Shown here: in pieces, positions 8,972 to 18,543 of the stretch
Position numbering within the stretch: position 1 is the first letter of the stretch
Layout of the letters: each line of letters begins with the position of its first letter
Assembly (NCBI GenBank): GCA_022827055.1
Contig: JAJDTR010000153.1
Location: 55,426-119,425 of the forward strand
DNA length: 64,000 bases
Direction: 5' to 3'
DNA from: Candidatus Poribacteria bacterium
Lineage (GTDB): Bacteria; Poribacteria; WGA-4E; JAJDTR01
Translations under genes and position numbers: made by a program
The notes under the pieces: model-generated
Seen by the model: the letters and a program-made list of their open reading frames with translations, nothing else
What the model was told of the DNA's origin: nothing
The model's database searches: none

Positions 8972-9173
8972 GTTGTTAAGGACCGGTATTAACTCACTTT
9001 TTCAGCATAAAGGTTTATTTGTCAGGAATTGGAATTCCAAGCAATGTGAGCCCTTTCTGCTCTACGTCTCGTCTTGGTCGGCGATCAATTCGGGTATCGG
9101 GTAAATTGCAAGGATTGGGAAGTGACAAGGCGTCCTATTCGAACTGTGATAGCGCCGACAGTGTGCACTGCAA

Positions 9174-10061
9174 CTAATTTCCTGCTAAGCCGTGTTCGAC
9201 GATTACCTTCCGTAATGCGGCGTGCTGCTCTGCGGTCAAAGGCAAGCCGGGTGGACGCGGCGCGCCACAATCTATGCCAAGTCGTTCCGCAAGTGTAGTC
9301 TTGAGAACCGCATGGAACTCACCGCACGAAATGAGCGCATCAGCCAACCCACTGCCTCTATCCTGTACTACTTCAGCGCGTTTCAAGTCGCCGGCCTGAT
9401 ACGCTTGCCAAATCTCCACCCAAATTTCGGGTGCGAGACTTGGAGGACCATCTACGCAGCCAGCCGCTCCTATTGTTAGTGCCGGCAACATCAATCGCGA
9501 GTTTCCGATAAAGCAATAAAGCCCCATCTTCACGAAGGCACGGACATTATAAAAGTTAACGGAGGAATGCTTCAGCCCGGAGAGTTGCGGGACTTCATCC
9601 TGAATGCGCTTCATTAAGTCGGGAGTTATCTCGACGCCGGTCGAATTGGGAAGGTTGTACACGAATAACGGAAGGTCAGCGGCTGCACCTACGATTCGGT
9701 AGTGCTCTACAATTTCCGCCTCCGGTCGCCTATAAAAGAAAGGAGGCACACAGCAGATAGCCTCTACTCCGGCTCGGGCTGCATGTTCAGCCATCTTGGC
9801 AGCTCGCATGGTGGTAGGCGCACCAACGTGCATGATGTTCTTGATTCTGCCTTGATTTTGATCGGATACGACCTCGGCAACGTGATGGTTCTCCTCGTCA
9901 TCAAGTAGAACGCTTTCCCCGCTACCCCCGGCGACCCAGAAACCATCAACTCCGGCTTCGATGTTAAATTCAATCATTCGACGAAACGCGGATTCGTTCA
10001 ACTTTCCTTCGGGTGTCATGGGGGTCGCCACCGCCGGAAATACGCCTTGAAACTCACTCAT
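9174..10061 (-). CDS. DapA/N-acetylneuraminate lyase family Schiff-base aldolase
   Basis: This is a 295-residue class I aldolase of the DHDPS/NAL superfamily. Key residues are Tyr135 in FVYNLPNSTG and the Schiff-base Lys164 in GLKHSS. The N-terminal GVFPAVATPMT segment is typical, and GGSGES replaces the GTTGE of true dihydrodipicolinate synthases. That change, and neighbours acting on sugar-type acids, make a catabolic keto-acid aldolase likelier than lysine synthesis. I choose the ATG at 10061 because GGAG lies 9 nt upstream; an in-frame extension to 10139 lacks a good site. Confidence 0.9.
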   Translation of the reverse strand: MSEFQGVFPAVATPMTPEGKLNESAFRRMIEFNIEAGVDGFWVAGGSGESVLLDDEENHHVAEVVSDQNQGRIKNIMHVGAPTTMRAAKMAEHAARAGVEAICCVPPFFYRRPEAEIVEHYRIVGAAADLPLFVYNLPNSTGVEITPDLMKRIQDEVPQLSGLKHSSVNFYNVRAFVKMGLYCFIGNSRLMLPALTIGAAGCVDGPPSLAPEIWVEIWQAYQAGDLKRAEVVQDRGSGLADALISCGEFHAVLKTTLAERLGIDCGAPRPPGLPLTAEQHAALRKVIVEHGLAGN

Positions 10062-10379
10062 AAATAAATTCTCCATGTTGTCCGGATATTGACACCCAAT
10101 CCCGATTCGGAACGGAATAGATTGTCTCGGAGCCACCAAAGATTAAGTTTTCGGAGTTGCTCATTCAGGATTTCTACAATGGTGCCGCTTGATTCAAAAT
10201 TGCCCGGACAGTAGGTCAAATATAACGGAAATGGATGTAAAAGTGTTTGAAAAACACTCAATCGAATTGGAGATCGACTGAAAATCCATCGCCATCAATG
10301 CTGTCTGAAGTATACTATGATCGAAGGCAACGAACAAGATAAATCTAATCCAATGTATACGACCGCCCCCGGTTTCGAT
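10062..10379. other. Intergenic region without recognised features
   Basis: This 318-bp stretch separates the aldolase start from the EamA gene end. I see no convincing gene, strong terminator or repeat. It should contain the promoter of the aldolase block on the minus strand, but I could not pick a clear -35/-10 pair. Confidence 0.5.
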
Positions 10380-11291
10380 TCATATCGACACCCACCATAC
10401 CCCGGCAACACAGAGCCCCACACCTAGCGCAAGTCGAAGGCTAATCTTCTCGTTCAGAAAAACCAATGCCATAATCAGGCTGAAGACTGGTGAAGTTGAT
10501 ATAAGTGCCGACGTGACGGAAGGCCCAATCTTGGCTAGGGCAATCAAATACAGTAACGCACCGAGTCCCATGCTGAATAGTCCGGTGCCGGCAATCAAGA
10601 GGAGTGACGGTTTACTTAGTGTGCCAGATTTCTTCCCGCCGAGAGCCCACGTCGTGTAGAGAATGATGGTTACTAACGGAAGTCGAACACTGTTGACCTG
10701 AATTGGTGTAAGACTGTTAAGTCCCGTTTTGAGAAGAACCGTGCTCAACCCCCAGAGCAAGGCGGTTAACAGCGCAAGTGGAATACCAACCGCGAATCTC
10801 CCTCCGGCTTGGGACATGCTTGAATCATTGGAATGACGCTTGGGTCCTCGAGACAAACAGATCACTCCGAGGACTACAAAGCAACTGCCAACAAACAAGG
10901 TCCAACTAACCGATGTTCCAAGCAGAAACCATTCGAAAAACAGAGTAGTTAACGGCTGAATGCTGCCCACTGCCGATGCATGTGAGGCGCCAATCTCTTT
11001 GATTGCAAGAATAAATATCGTGTCCCCAATGCATAATCCAACCAACATTGAACCAAATACCGCCGCCCATTCGTGCGCGGGTACCTGAAGGAAAACCGTA
11101 AGTGGGCCGTCAAACGGTAACATCACCCAAAAGAGGAGCGTTCCCGTTGCGCAGCGAGTCACGTTCATGAGTAGGAATGGAATCCTCTGCGACTGTGTTT
11201 GTAGAACGAGATTGCTGCCCGCCCACACAAATGCACAAGATAACGCCGCAAACTCGCCGAAGGAAAAGGAGAAACTTTGATCTGGAAACAC
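10380..11291 (-). CDS. EamA/DMT family transporter
   Basis: This 303-residue inner-membrane protein has about ten hydrophobic segments in two EamA repeats, joined by a polar linker near the middle (SRGPKRHSNDSSMS). Typical segments are GASHASAVGSIQPLTTLFFEW at the end of the first half and GPSVTSALISTSPVFSLIMAL in the second. DMT transporters usually export amino acids or other small metabolites; the substrate cannot be read here. The start is GTG at 11291. Confidence 0.9.
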   Translation of the reverse strand: MFPDQSFSFSFGEFAALSCAFVWAGSNLVLQTQSQRIPFLLMNVTRCATGTLLFWVMLPFDGPLTVFLQVPAHEWAAVFGSMLVGLCIGDTIFILAIKEIGASHASAVGSIQPLTTLFFEWFLLGTSVSWTLFVGSCFVVLGVICLSRGPKRHSNDSSMSQAGGRFAVGIPLALLTALLWGLSTVLLKTGLNSLTPIQVNSVRLPLVTIILYTTWALGGKKSGTLSKPSLLLIAGTGLFSMGLGALLYLIALAKIGPSVTSALISTSPVFSLIMALVFLNEKISLRLALGVGLCVAGVWWVSI

Positions 11292-11605
11292 GAAAACCCT
11301 TCGTGGTCTTTCGGTAGGTGAACAGCTAGTTGGACGCGAAGTGCAAAGACGGTGGTGGGAATTTGACCAATTTCAGATAACGTGGAACTTTGAAGAAAAT
11401 AAAGGTGGGGAAAGGCACATGCTGGGTGTGCTAGCTAAGACACCGAGATCCGCGAAGTTCTCTCCCAATCTCAAGAAATCCAAAGATAAAATTCGGAAAA
11501 CCTACGGATTAATTTCGTAGGTCCCATTATGTTAGGTAGCATCTCTGCCGAAGGAATCACAAATCCACGTCCCATCGGAGCTGCGATTCATCCGAATAAA
11601 TGAGC
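11292..11605. other. Intergenic region between the chimeric WD40 gene and the EamA gene
   Basis: This 314-bp stretch lies between two minus-strand genes. The only structure seen is the hairpin at 11501-11521. No gene is supported. Confidence 0.5.
11501..11521 (-). terminator. Weak hairpin, possible terminator of the sigma-TPR-WD40 operon
   Basis: CCTACG (11501-11506) pairs with CGTAGG (11516-11521) around a 9-nt loop. On the minus strand it is followed by TTTT. It lies about 85 nt beyond the stop codon at 11606. The stem is short. Confidence 0.35.
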
Positions 11606-11981
11606 CTATTCGGCGCCATCGGCTGTGCGCCGATGAATATTGTTTGACTCCATGAAAGACGTAATCGTTGCAACTTGGCTTTGTGCGTATCGTAACGCTT
11701 TGGCGACTTGGGCATCCACAGGCGGCGCATCTGTGTACTTGCCCCACAGTTTATCGAAGTAGTCAAGCGCATCGTTCCAATATTTATCCTCTTCGTCCGC
11801 CAGTATCATATAAGCCTCACCAACCTGCACTAAAGCGAGGTCTGAATACTTCATGCCGGCATAAGTCTTGATAATATCTTGAAATTCAGCAATGACATCT
11901 TCAATTGCGGTTTTCCGCACGTCGTCAGCCGCAAGTTTAGCCGTATTGAAATGTTTCGTAGCTTGGATGTAGACATCAGCA
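11602..11981 (-). repeat. Duplicated 3' end of the TPR gene (copy of 12826-13204)
   Basis: About 380 bp repeat the 3' end of the TPR gene almost base for base, including the region around the stop codon. The upstream breakpoint is sharp: agacatcagc is shared at about 11972-11981 and 13195-13204, and the sequences diverge immediately after it. Confidence 0.9.
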
Positions 11982-12706
11982 ATGTGTCTCGGATATTTTA
12001 ACGCGGTGAGGTTTTTTCCAGTCGCTACCTCCCATAGTTTGACATTATCGCGCTCAGCTCTGGAAGCAAGAGTTTTCCCATCGGGAGAAAATGCCATAGA
12101 GATAATTCGGAGCTTGTGCTCTTGCAGCGTCGCGATATGTCCTCGGGTTTCGACATCCCACAGTTTAATCTCATCCTTTGTCCCCGACGCAAGGGTGTTC
12201 CCGTCGGGAGAAAATGTAAGCGTGTCGACAGCACTCGCAGGTTCATGTCGAATGAGTGAATCGAGCAATCGTTGGCTCTTGATTTCCCAGAGTTGAACCG
12301 TCCCATGAGCGGTTCCGGCAGCAAGTATCAACCCGTCCGGCGAGTATGCCAAAGATTTGATTAAGGTTGAATGTTCGTCGTTTAGCAGGGTAAGTCCACG
12401 CGCGGCCTCCACGCCGTAAATGTCGTGAATCCAGATACTGATGCCGCTTGCGACTGCGAGATGTTTTTCATCCGGCGAAACGGCAAACGCCTTGTCGGAA
12501 CCTCCCATGGCACTCTTGCCTAGTCTAAAGACGGCATCATCGGACCATTTCCACTTGTGAATGTCCGGATGAGTTGTCACCGGAGGAGGTTGGGGGGCGG
12601 CTACGTGTGAGTGTGAGCTTACCGTCTCAACAGAAAGACAAGTTATTATGAAGATGAATAGTCTAAGTGGTAGTTGGGGAGTGAAACGCGGCACTTGAGC
12701 ATACAT
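11606..12706 (-). CDS. Chimeric WD40-fragment protein with duplicated TPR-protein tail
   Basis: The protein has a signal peptide (PLRLFIFIITCLSVETVSS), then about four WD40-type blades (FAVSPDEKHLAVAS, LAYSPDGLILAAG..VQLWEI, LTFSPDGNTLASG..IKLWDV, MAFSPDGKTLASR..VKLWEV). It then switches abruptly after KYPRH to about 124 residues nearly identical to the C-terminus of the neighbouring TPR protein, with about 17 differences. A propeller usually needs six to eight blades, so the WD40 part looks truncated by the event that joined the tail. The tail is a helical region without a named domain. The start is uncertain: ATG at 12706 gives a good signal peptide, while an in-frame GTG at 12739 is possible. 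It may be expressed from the sigma-factor operon upstream. Confidence 0.75.
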   Translation of the reverse strand: MYAQVPRFTPQLPLRLFIFIITCLSVETVSSHSHVAAPQPPPVTTHPDIHKWKWSDDAVFRLGKSAMGGSDKAFAVSPDEKHLAVASGISIWIHDIYGVEAARGLTLLNDEHSTLIKSLAYSPDGLILAAGTAHGTVQLWEIKSQRLLDSLIRHEPASAVDTLTFSPDGNTLASGTKDEIKLWDVETRGHIATLQEHKLRIISMAFSPDGKTLASRAERDNVKLWEVATGKNLTALKYPRHIADVYIQATKHFNTAKLAADDVRKTAIEDVIAEFQDIIKTYAGMKYSDLALVQVGEAYMILADEEDKYWNDALDYFDKLWGKYTDAPPVDAQVAKALRYAQSQVATITSFMESNNIHRRTADGAE

Positions 12707-12829
12707 TGGAAGGAGTGCCCTAGTGGTTAACAAGCACACTCGTTGACCACCAAGGCGACCGAAGGGAGCGCAAATTTGCGTTCCCTTCGGGATTGAAGAT
12801 TGCCGCCTTTTCAGGCGAAAAGGTCAAAA

Positions 12830-15800
12830 CTATTCACTACCGCCGGTTGTGCGGCGATGAATATTGTTCGACTCCATGAAAGCCGTAATCGTTGCAACTT
12901 GACTTTGTGCGTATCGCAACGCTTTGGCGACTTGGGCATCCACAGGCGGTGCCTCCGTGTATTTGACCCACAGTTCATCAAAGTAGTCAAGCGCATCGTT
13001 CCAATATTGATCCTCTTCGTCCGCCAGTATCATATACGCCTCACCAATCTGCACCAAAGCGAGGTCCGAATACTTCGTGCCGGCATAAGTCTTGATAATA
13101 TCTTGAAACTCAGCGATGACATCTTCAATTGCGGCTTTCTGCACATCGTCAGCCGCAAGTTTGGCTTTGTCGAAATTCTCAGTAACTTGAATATAGACAT
13201 CAGCGGCAAGCGCAGCCAATGTGTCCTTCAAGTACGCCTTGGCGGTGCCTTTCGACCCTGGACCAATGCCGGGGTTGTCAATCGCTTGTTGATATTTCTC
13301 AATCGCCACCGTGTATAGACGGATGCGCTCGGATTTATCAATTCCTTGCGCCGATCCCTCGTTGAAGAACTTGTTGCCCAAGTTGATGAGGGCGTCAGCC
13401 GTGTACTTGCTATTGGGGTATTTTTCCGCCAATACTTCGTTGATTTCATACAACTTGGCGTAGGATTCCTCCTGCGCAACCGGATCATTCGCTTTCTCTG
13501 CCACCTTCGCGATCGCGTCATAGCAAGTTGCCATCGCGTACAGGGACTCGGGAGCGCTCTCATGATTCGGGTTAATCGACCTTACTTTCCCGTATTGTGC
13601 GATAGCCTCCTCATGTTTTTCAGCCGCATAGTAAGACTCTCCGGCTTGATACTGCCACAACGGAGCATCTTTCGCACTGGGGTAACGTTTCACCAGATTT
13701 TTGAACGCCTCGCCTGCCTTCAAAAACAAATCAACTGCCGCTTCAGATAGTCCGTTATCAATACCAAGCTGCAGCCGACCCAATTCAAAGTATGCGGATC
13801 CGGTGTAGGTCAATGCGGTTTCCAAATTCCCGGTAAGATCTTGCGATGCCGGAAAGATTCCTTTATCCGCATACTCCACGAATTGCATTAACGGCGGGAG
13901 ACAGTTATTCAAGTCCTCCGGAAGTTTAATACCTGAACCGAGAGAATAAAACAGTTGTCCAGCTTGAAACAGCGAATTTTGGACATATGGAATTACCGTG
14001 TTCTTGTCCGCTTTTTCAATCGGCTGCGCAGCCTTGCTTACCGCAAAATAAGCGTTCGCGGATTGCCGACTGGCGTCAATGTAAGGCTGCAAGTCGGTTC
14101 CGGGAGTATTGTCGAATAAACTCTGCGCCTTGTCGAAGTACAGGAAACCCAAGTTGTACTGCGCCGATACTTTCTGCGGCACAGTCGAATTCGGGTTTTC
14201 ATTCGTGCGCTTCCACGTCGCCATTGCGTCGGCAATCGCATGATCCAAACGCCCAAGTTTCGCGTAGAGATCCGATTTGCGCAGTCCCGCATCAGCGACC
14301 ATGGCGTTGATGTTTGAATTGGTTGACGCGGAATAACCCTTCACGAGCGCTTCGTACTTGTCAACAGCTTTGTCCAGTTCATTCAGTTTCTCCTGATAAA
14401 TCAAGCCGGATCGATAATACGATTGGGCTTGAACAACAGGATCTTGCGCAAGTTGAATAGCATTCTGATATCCCATCAAGGCATCGTCATACTGCTTCAA
14501 CTGTTCGTCAAGGACATACGCCATGGCGAAGTACGACCGTCCCTTCAAATCATCATCGTCCGCATGCTCGATAATATACTGGTACTCTTCCACAGACGCT
14601 GCATAATCACCGATGGTGGTATTTAGCTCTGCCAATCGAGAGTGGGCTTGAGAGATAAGATTTTGACGGCCCTTGTCCTCGGTTTGCCCTTCGTAAGACG
14701 TGGTTTGACGGAAGGCTTCAACGGCGCCCTCATTATCATTCACACCCAACCGTGCGAGACCGAGTGTATAAGACGCGCTAATCTGATCGTTCACTTCCGA
14801 ACTTTTTTCGATCACTTTAGCTGCTGTGTTGGCGGCATTCTGATAGGCTAACTGTTTGGTTGCCTCATCCTCCGCAGCCTCGGCTAGCTGGTAGTGGCAG
14901 ACCGCAGCTTGGTACAGAGCGTTGATGACGAGATCACCGGCATCAGGGAACATCTGCACGAACATCTGGTATTCGGTAAGTGCATTCGCCCAATCCTTGA
15001 CGCCATAGTACATATGCCCAATCTTCAACTGCGCACGAGTGCGGGCATCTTGAGGCGCAGCCTTGTTGTTTACGATACGTTTGAGACTCGCAACCAAGCC
15101 CTCCCTCTGCTCATCGGAATCGATGCCTTGCTTTTCGATCGCGGTGGCTTTAACCAAGTCAATGTGACCAAGCGTCTTCTGGATCGTTGTGTCTTCGCTA
15201 TCCGCGTATTTCTCGTTAGCGCGATCCACTGTGGACATCACCTTTGGCCATTGAGAGTCGTCGCCTCTCTTCAGCGCTATATCACGGTAGGCGAGCGCAA
15301 GTCCGTAATACGCTTCGATTGCGTTCGGGCTATCGCCATAGTCGGCAATCATTTTCTCAAACGCGGCAACGGATTTGTCCAAGATAGCGGGATCGTCTGC
15401 CGCCGCCTTATAGAAGCAAAGCCCGATCAAGTATTGTGCATCGTCGGCATATTCACCGGACGGATTGTTAGCCACCACATTCCCATACTGTTCGGCGGCT
15501 TCCGCAAACCGCTCTTCCGCCCGCAGCAGGTCAGCCAGCTTGATTTCGGCGAGAGAACGATTGTCCGGGCTCAGGATATCCATAATCGAGTTATAGATGT
15601 CGATAGCTGCGCTCGGGTTCCCCTCTTTAATGTGGCTTTGTGCAATAAGCAGTTGCGCCTGTTCATAATTACCGCTCGAGTCGGGGATTGCCGCATAGAG
15701 TTCACGCGCCTTACCCCAGTCGTCGAGTTTTTCGTGTACCAACGCCTGATTCATGGTGCAGGCTTCCACCTGCTCGACGCGTTCGGCGAAATCGTCATAG

Positions 15801-17524
15801 CGCCCATCCTCCACACCGATGAGGAAAACGCTGTCCTTGAACGCATTCACGGCATCTTCGTACGCTTTGACCGATTTATCCAATAGGTCTGTCTTGAAAG
15901 TGACCCCTTCCGTGGAATCCCCTTCATGAAAATCTGCCGGCAATGCCGCCTTGTAATATGCCTGTCCCTCTTGGAACTTCCCGATCAATTTTAAGCGGTG
16001 AAATTTGGGAAGCGGAGGATAGGTCCACAATTTCGCGTATTCGTCAGCGGCCTCTTCATACCGCTTAAAATCGTTAAACTTGATATCGGCAAACTTCAGC
16101 TGCACTTCCGCCGCAAAGATATCCAACTCCGGATCGGCTCGGTTCTGCTCAATGAATTTTTGAGCGATAGCCTCAAGTTCCTCTTTGCGATTAAGATCGT
16201 TCAACGCCCAAATGGCGCCATACAGTGCATGAGGCGCGACCGGATCCGTGGGATACTCGTCAATTGTCTTCTGGTACCATTTCAGCGCGATTTCCAGATT
16301 CTCGGCAGCTTGCGCTTCATCGCCGCTCTTCATCAGATTTGTGCCGATTTCATAATATGCGCCACCAATCTGGTAAGAACAGTAAGGAATGAAATCGAGC
16401 TGATCCGGATGTTCATTGATTACCAACTCGTACCCGGCAGCGGCCTCACTCCAATTCGAAAGTTTGTAGTAACTATCGGCAATGCCGAGCCTGGCTTCCG
16501 CGATAAATTCGCTTTCGGGATATTCTTCAAGAAGCTCTTTATAAGCCACGACCGCATTCTCATAGTCTTCTTGGTCGTAGTATGTTCGACCAATGGCAGA
16601 TTTGATTTCCGCCTGCAGGCCCCGGTCTTCGGTATTTTGCAACGCCAATTCATAGTTTACCCGCGCATTCTCATAGTCTTTCTGCTTCGAGTAAATCGCA
16701 CCTTGATCGAAATACGCGGCGGTAACGTACTGGCTATTCGGAAATTTGGTAATGAAATTGGTATACCGTCCAATCGCATCATCGTCGCGCCCAAGCTGGT
16801 TCATACAATAGGCGGCTTTGTACATGGCTTCCGCCTGGAGATCTTGGTAATTCTTATACTCTTCGGTTGCCAACTTATCGAATTCCGCAGAAGCTTGCTC
16901 GTAGTTCTTCTCGTTCAGGAAGCCTTGCGCGATGAGATGCTGCGCGTCATCCCTGAAGGTGGAATTTGGGAAGTCATCAACGACATGCTTAAATGCACTT
17001 CGGGAATCTTCGTAATTCTCCAATTTATAATTGAGCTGCCCAATCGCATACCAAGCATTCTCAACGAAAAGGCTGTTGGGATAATTATTAATCAACGCCT
17101 GAAACTTTGGCTCCGCCAGTTCGTACTTTTCCTGCTTATATAGGACATGACCCCACAAATAAGTCAACCCCTCTAGATGCTTGGGGACGGTCGCCGTCGG
17201 AGCAACTTCTTCAATATTTTCAAGGGCGTTATCGTAGTAGCTAACATCTTCCGTCTGCTCAGCCAGTTTTGAGTAGCATACAGCAATTTTGTATTTGGCG
17301 AGTGTCGGAAAATCTTTGTCGATAACCTCTGTTTTAACGCCCCATTCCGTAGATTCTTCAAGGGCTTCGGTGTACTTGGAAATAGCGTCTTCAAATTCGG
17401 ATTGGCCATAGAGTTGCTCGCCTTCATTGAAAAGACGTTCAACCTTTTTAGAACTTCCGGAGGGCCAGAGCAAAATAGCAACAAGAGCGATTCCGCCTAA
17501 GGCACCTAACAGTTTAGGATCCAT
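12830..17524 (-). CDS. Giant tetratricopeptide-repeat membrane-anchored protein
   Basis: The protein has 1,564 residues: an N-terminal membrane anchor (LLGALGGIALVAILLWP, residues 4-20), then a near-continuous array of TPR helices. Many units carry the consensus A...Y..G..Y....Y..A...Y......YP.S.....A (for example FQALINNYPNSLFVENAWYAIGQ). It is most likely a periplasmic or cell-surface scaffold for protein assembly; no enzymatic domain is visible. The start is well supported by AAAAGGAGATTATA before the ATG. It follows an ECF sigma factor and its anti-sigma factor on the same strand with small gaps, so it is probably a target or partner of that system. Its last 124 residues are duplicated in the next gene. 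Confidence 0.92.
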   Translation of the reverse strand: MDPKLLGALGGIALVAILLWPSGSSKKVERLFNEGEQLYGQSEFEDAISKYTEALEESTEWGVKTEVIDKDFPTLAKYKIAVCYSKLAEQTEDVSYYDNALENIEEVAPTATVPKHLEGLTYLWGHVLYKQEKYELAEPKFQALINNYPNSLFVENAWYAIGQLNYKLENYEDSRSAFKHVVDDFPNSTFRDDAQHLIAQGFLNEKNYEQASAEFDKLATEEYKNYQDLQAEAMYKAAYCMNQLGRDDDAIGRYTNFITKFPNSQYVTAAYFDQGAIYSKQKDYENARVNYELALQNTEDRGLQAEIKSAIGRTYYDQEDYENAVVAYKELLEEYPESEFIAEARLGIADSYYKLSNWSEAAAGYELVINEHPDQLDFIPYCSYQIGGAYYEIGTNLMKSGDEAQAAENLEIALKWYQKTIDEYPTDPVAPHALYGAIWALNDLNRKEELEAIAQKFIEQNRADPELDIFAAEVQLKFADIKFNDFKRYEEAADEYAKLWTYPPLPKFHRLKLIGKFQEGQAYYKAALPADFHEGDSTEGVTFKTDLLDKSVKAYEDAVNAFKDSVFLIGVEDGRYDDFAERVEQVEACTMNQALVHEKLDDWGKARELYAAIPDSSGNYEQAQLLIAQSHIKEGNPSAAIDIYNSIMDILSPDNRSLAEIKLADLLRAEERFAEAAEQYGNVVANNPSGEYADDAQYLIGLCFYKAAADDPAILDKSVAAFEKMIADYGDSPNAIEAYYGLALAYRDIALKRGDDSQWPKVMSTVDRANEKYADSEDTTIQKTLGHIDLVKATAIEKQGIDSDEQREGLVASLKRIVNNKAAPQDARTRAQLKIGHMYYGVKDWANALTEYQMFVQMFPDAGDLVINALYQAAVCHYQLAEAAEDEATKQLAYQNAANTAAKVIEKSSEVNDQISASYTLGLARLGVNDNEGAVEAFRQTTSYEGQTEDKGRQNLISQAHSRLAELNTTIGDYAASVEEYQYIIEHADDDDLKGRSYFAMAYVLDEQLKQYDDALMGYQNAIQLAQDPVVQAQSYYRSGLIYQEKLNELDKAVDKYEALVKGYSASTNSNINAMVADAGLRKSDLYAKLGRLDHAIADAMATWKRTNENPNSTVPQKVSAQYNLGFLYFDKAQSLFDNTPGTDLQPYIDASRQSANAYFAVSKAAQPIEKADKNTVIPYVQNSLFQAGQLFYSLGSGIKLPEDLNNCLPPLMQFVEYADKGIFPASQDLTGNLETALTYTGSAYFELGRLQLGIDNGLSEAAVDLFLKAGEAFKNLVKRYPSAKDAPLWQYQAGESYYAAEKHEEAIAQYGKVRSINPNHESAPESLYAMATCYDAIAKVAEKANDPVAQEESYAKLYEINEVLAEKYPNSKYTADALINLGNKFFNEGSAQGIDKSERIRLYTVAIEKYQQAIDNPGIGPGSKGTAKAYLKDTLAALAADVYIQVTENFDKAKLAADDVQKAAIEDVIAEFQDIIKTYAGTKYSDLALVQIGEAYMILADEEDQYWNDALDYFDELWVKYTEAPPVDAQVAKALRYAQSQVATITAFMESNNIHRRTTGGSE

Positions 17525-17593
17525 TATAATCTCCTTTTGGTTTGTAAGTTGGGTAACTCAGATTTCAATACCCTTTAGATGTAACTAATACCT

Positions 17594-18538
17594 TTACAAC
17601 TTAACTGAATCATAGACCTCCGTAAGAGACAAATCACGGACGGCTACATGCTTCAATACTCGAAGAGATGAATTCGATTGGCGCCCCTCCCTTTCAAACT
17701 TGTCCGGGAAGGGAGAATCAATTGCAACCATGCCGGAAAACTCCCGCGTGGTTAGAGCTGAGTCTGGATTAGACAATTGGGCGGAAGCAATAAGATAAGG
17801 AAACACGTCACTGTCGTCGATTTGTGCGCGAAGTGTCTCGCTATTTCCCTCAAAAGGTGCATAATCATTGCTATCCCAGTCTTGGTTGGGAACGTCCGCG
17901 AGTTTTAGTTGGTGATTCACTTTTTTTGGAGCGTGGCGCTCTTGATTGGACAACCCTTGCGGAAGCCCCGGCACCTTCTCACGCTTTGCAATCAACTCCC
18001 GATTTTCTTGGGTAAGGACTAATCGTACCGGGTCCTCCTCCAAGGGACTACGCAATTGACGTGCTCCCGACCGTCGTGATTCCTCCGGAGTCTGCATTAA
18101 CCGGTCAGCGATAAAGAGTGCCGACATCCCAATCAAGATGAAGCTGTAGACTGGAACTGATTTGCCCCATTTCAACAACCACTGGTTAGACGCACCAATA
18201 AGCGTTCGATAAGAATATGCAAACCAATCAAGCAAACCTTGCCCCGTACTAGAAACACTCCGCCACAGCCCGGTTCCGGTCCACCACCTCGGCTGAGATT
18301 CTGCTTGTTCTACCGTGAACTGAAGTTCACGCCAAAATCGGTTATGGTAGCCTTTTGGCGCCTCAGGCTCAACATAGAAACTCAATAGGCCCGTAGTGCG
18401 TCTTAACGATTCAAATTCGTGGCGACACGCTGAACAACGCCGCAGATGATTCTTCACCATGGCATTCCGACGACTGGACAATCCGCAGTCAATATAATCG
18501 GATAGGTGCTGTTGCACAGAGCGGCATCGTAATCTCAT
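17594..18538 (-). CDS. Zinc-finger anti-sigma factor
   Basis: This 314-residue protein has an N-terminal zf-HC2/ZAS domain, with Cys5 and the H31-x3-C35-x2-C38 motif (HLRRCSACR), then a cytoplasmic linker. A transmembrane helix follows at about residues 130-150 (VPVYSFILIGMSALFIADRL), and then a periplasmic tail with no recognised domain. Such proteins hold the cognate ECF sigma factor at the membrane until an envelope signal releases it. It begins 5 bp after the sigma-factor stop codon, and its Shine-Dalgarno (GAGAGGGA) lies inside the end of the sigma gene, which argues for translational coupling. Confidence 0.88.
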   Translation of the reverse strand: MRLRCRSVQQHLSDYIDCGLSSRRNAMVKNHLRRCSACRHEFESLRRTTGLLSFYVEPEAPKGYHNRFWRELQFTVEQAESQPRWWTGTGLWRSVSSTGQGLLDWFAYSYRTLIGASNQWLLKWGKSVPVYSFILIGMSALFIADRLMQTPEESRRSGARQLRSPLEEDPVRLVLTQENRELIAKREKVPGLPQGLSNQERHAPKKVNHQLKLADVPNQDWDSNDYAPFEGNSETLRAQIDDSDVFPYLIASAQLSNPDSALTTREFSGMVAIDSPFPDKFEREGRQSNSSLRVLKHVAVRDLSLTEVYDSVKL

Positions 18539-18543
18539 CTTAA

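Noticed and set aside
12800..13318. Plus-strand frame overlapping the end of the TPR gene
   Set aside because: Antisense shadow of the duplicated tail; no Shine-Dalgarno and no recognised motif.
14894..17143. Two long plus-strand open frames of 330 and 381 codons
   Set aside because: They are antisense to the TPR gene and reflect its periodic codon composition. The TPR frame has a clear Shine-Dalgarno and domain content.
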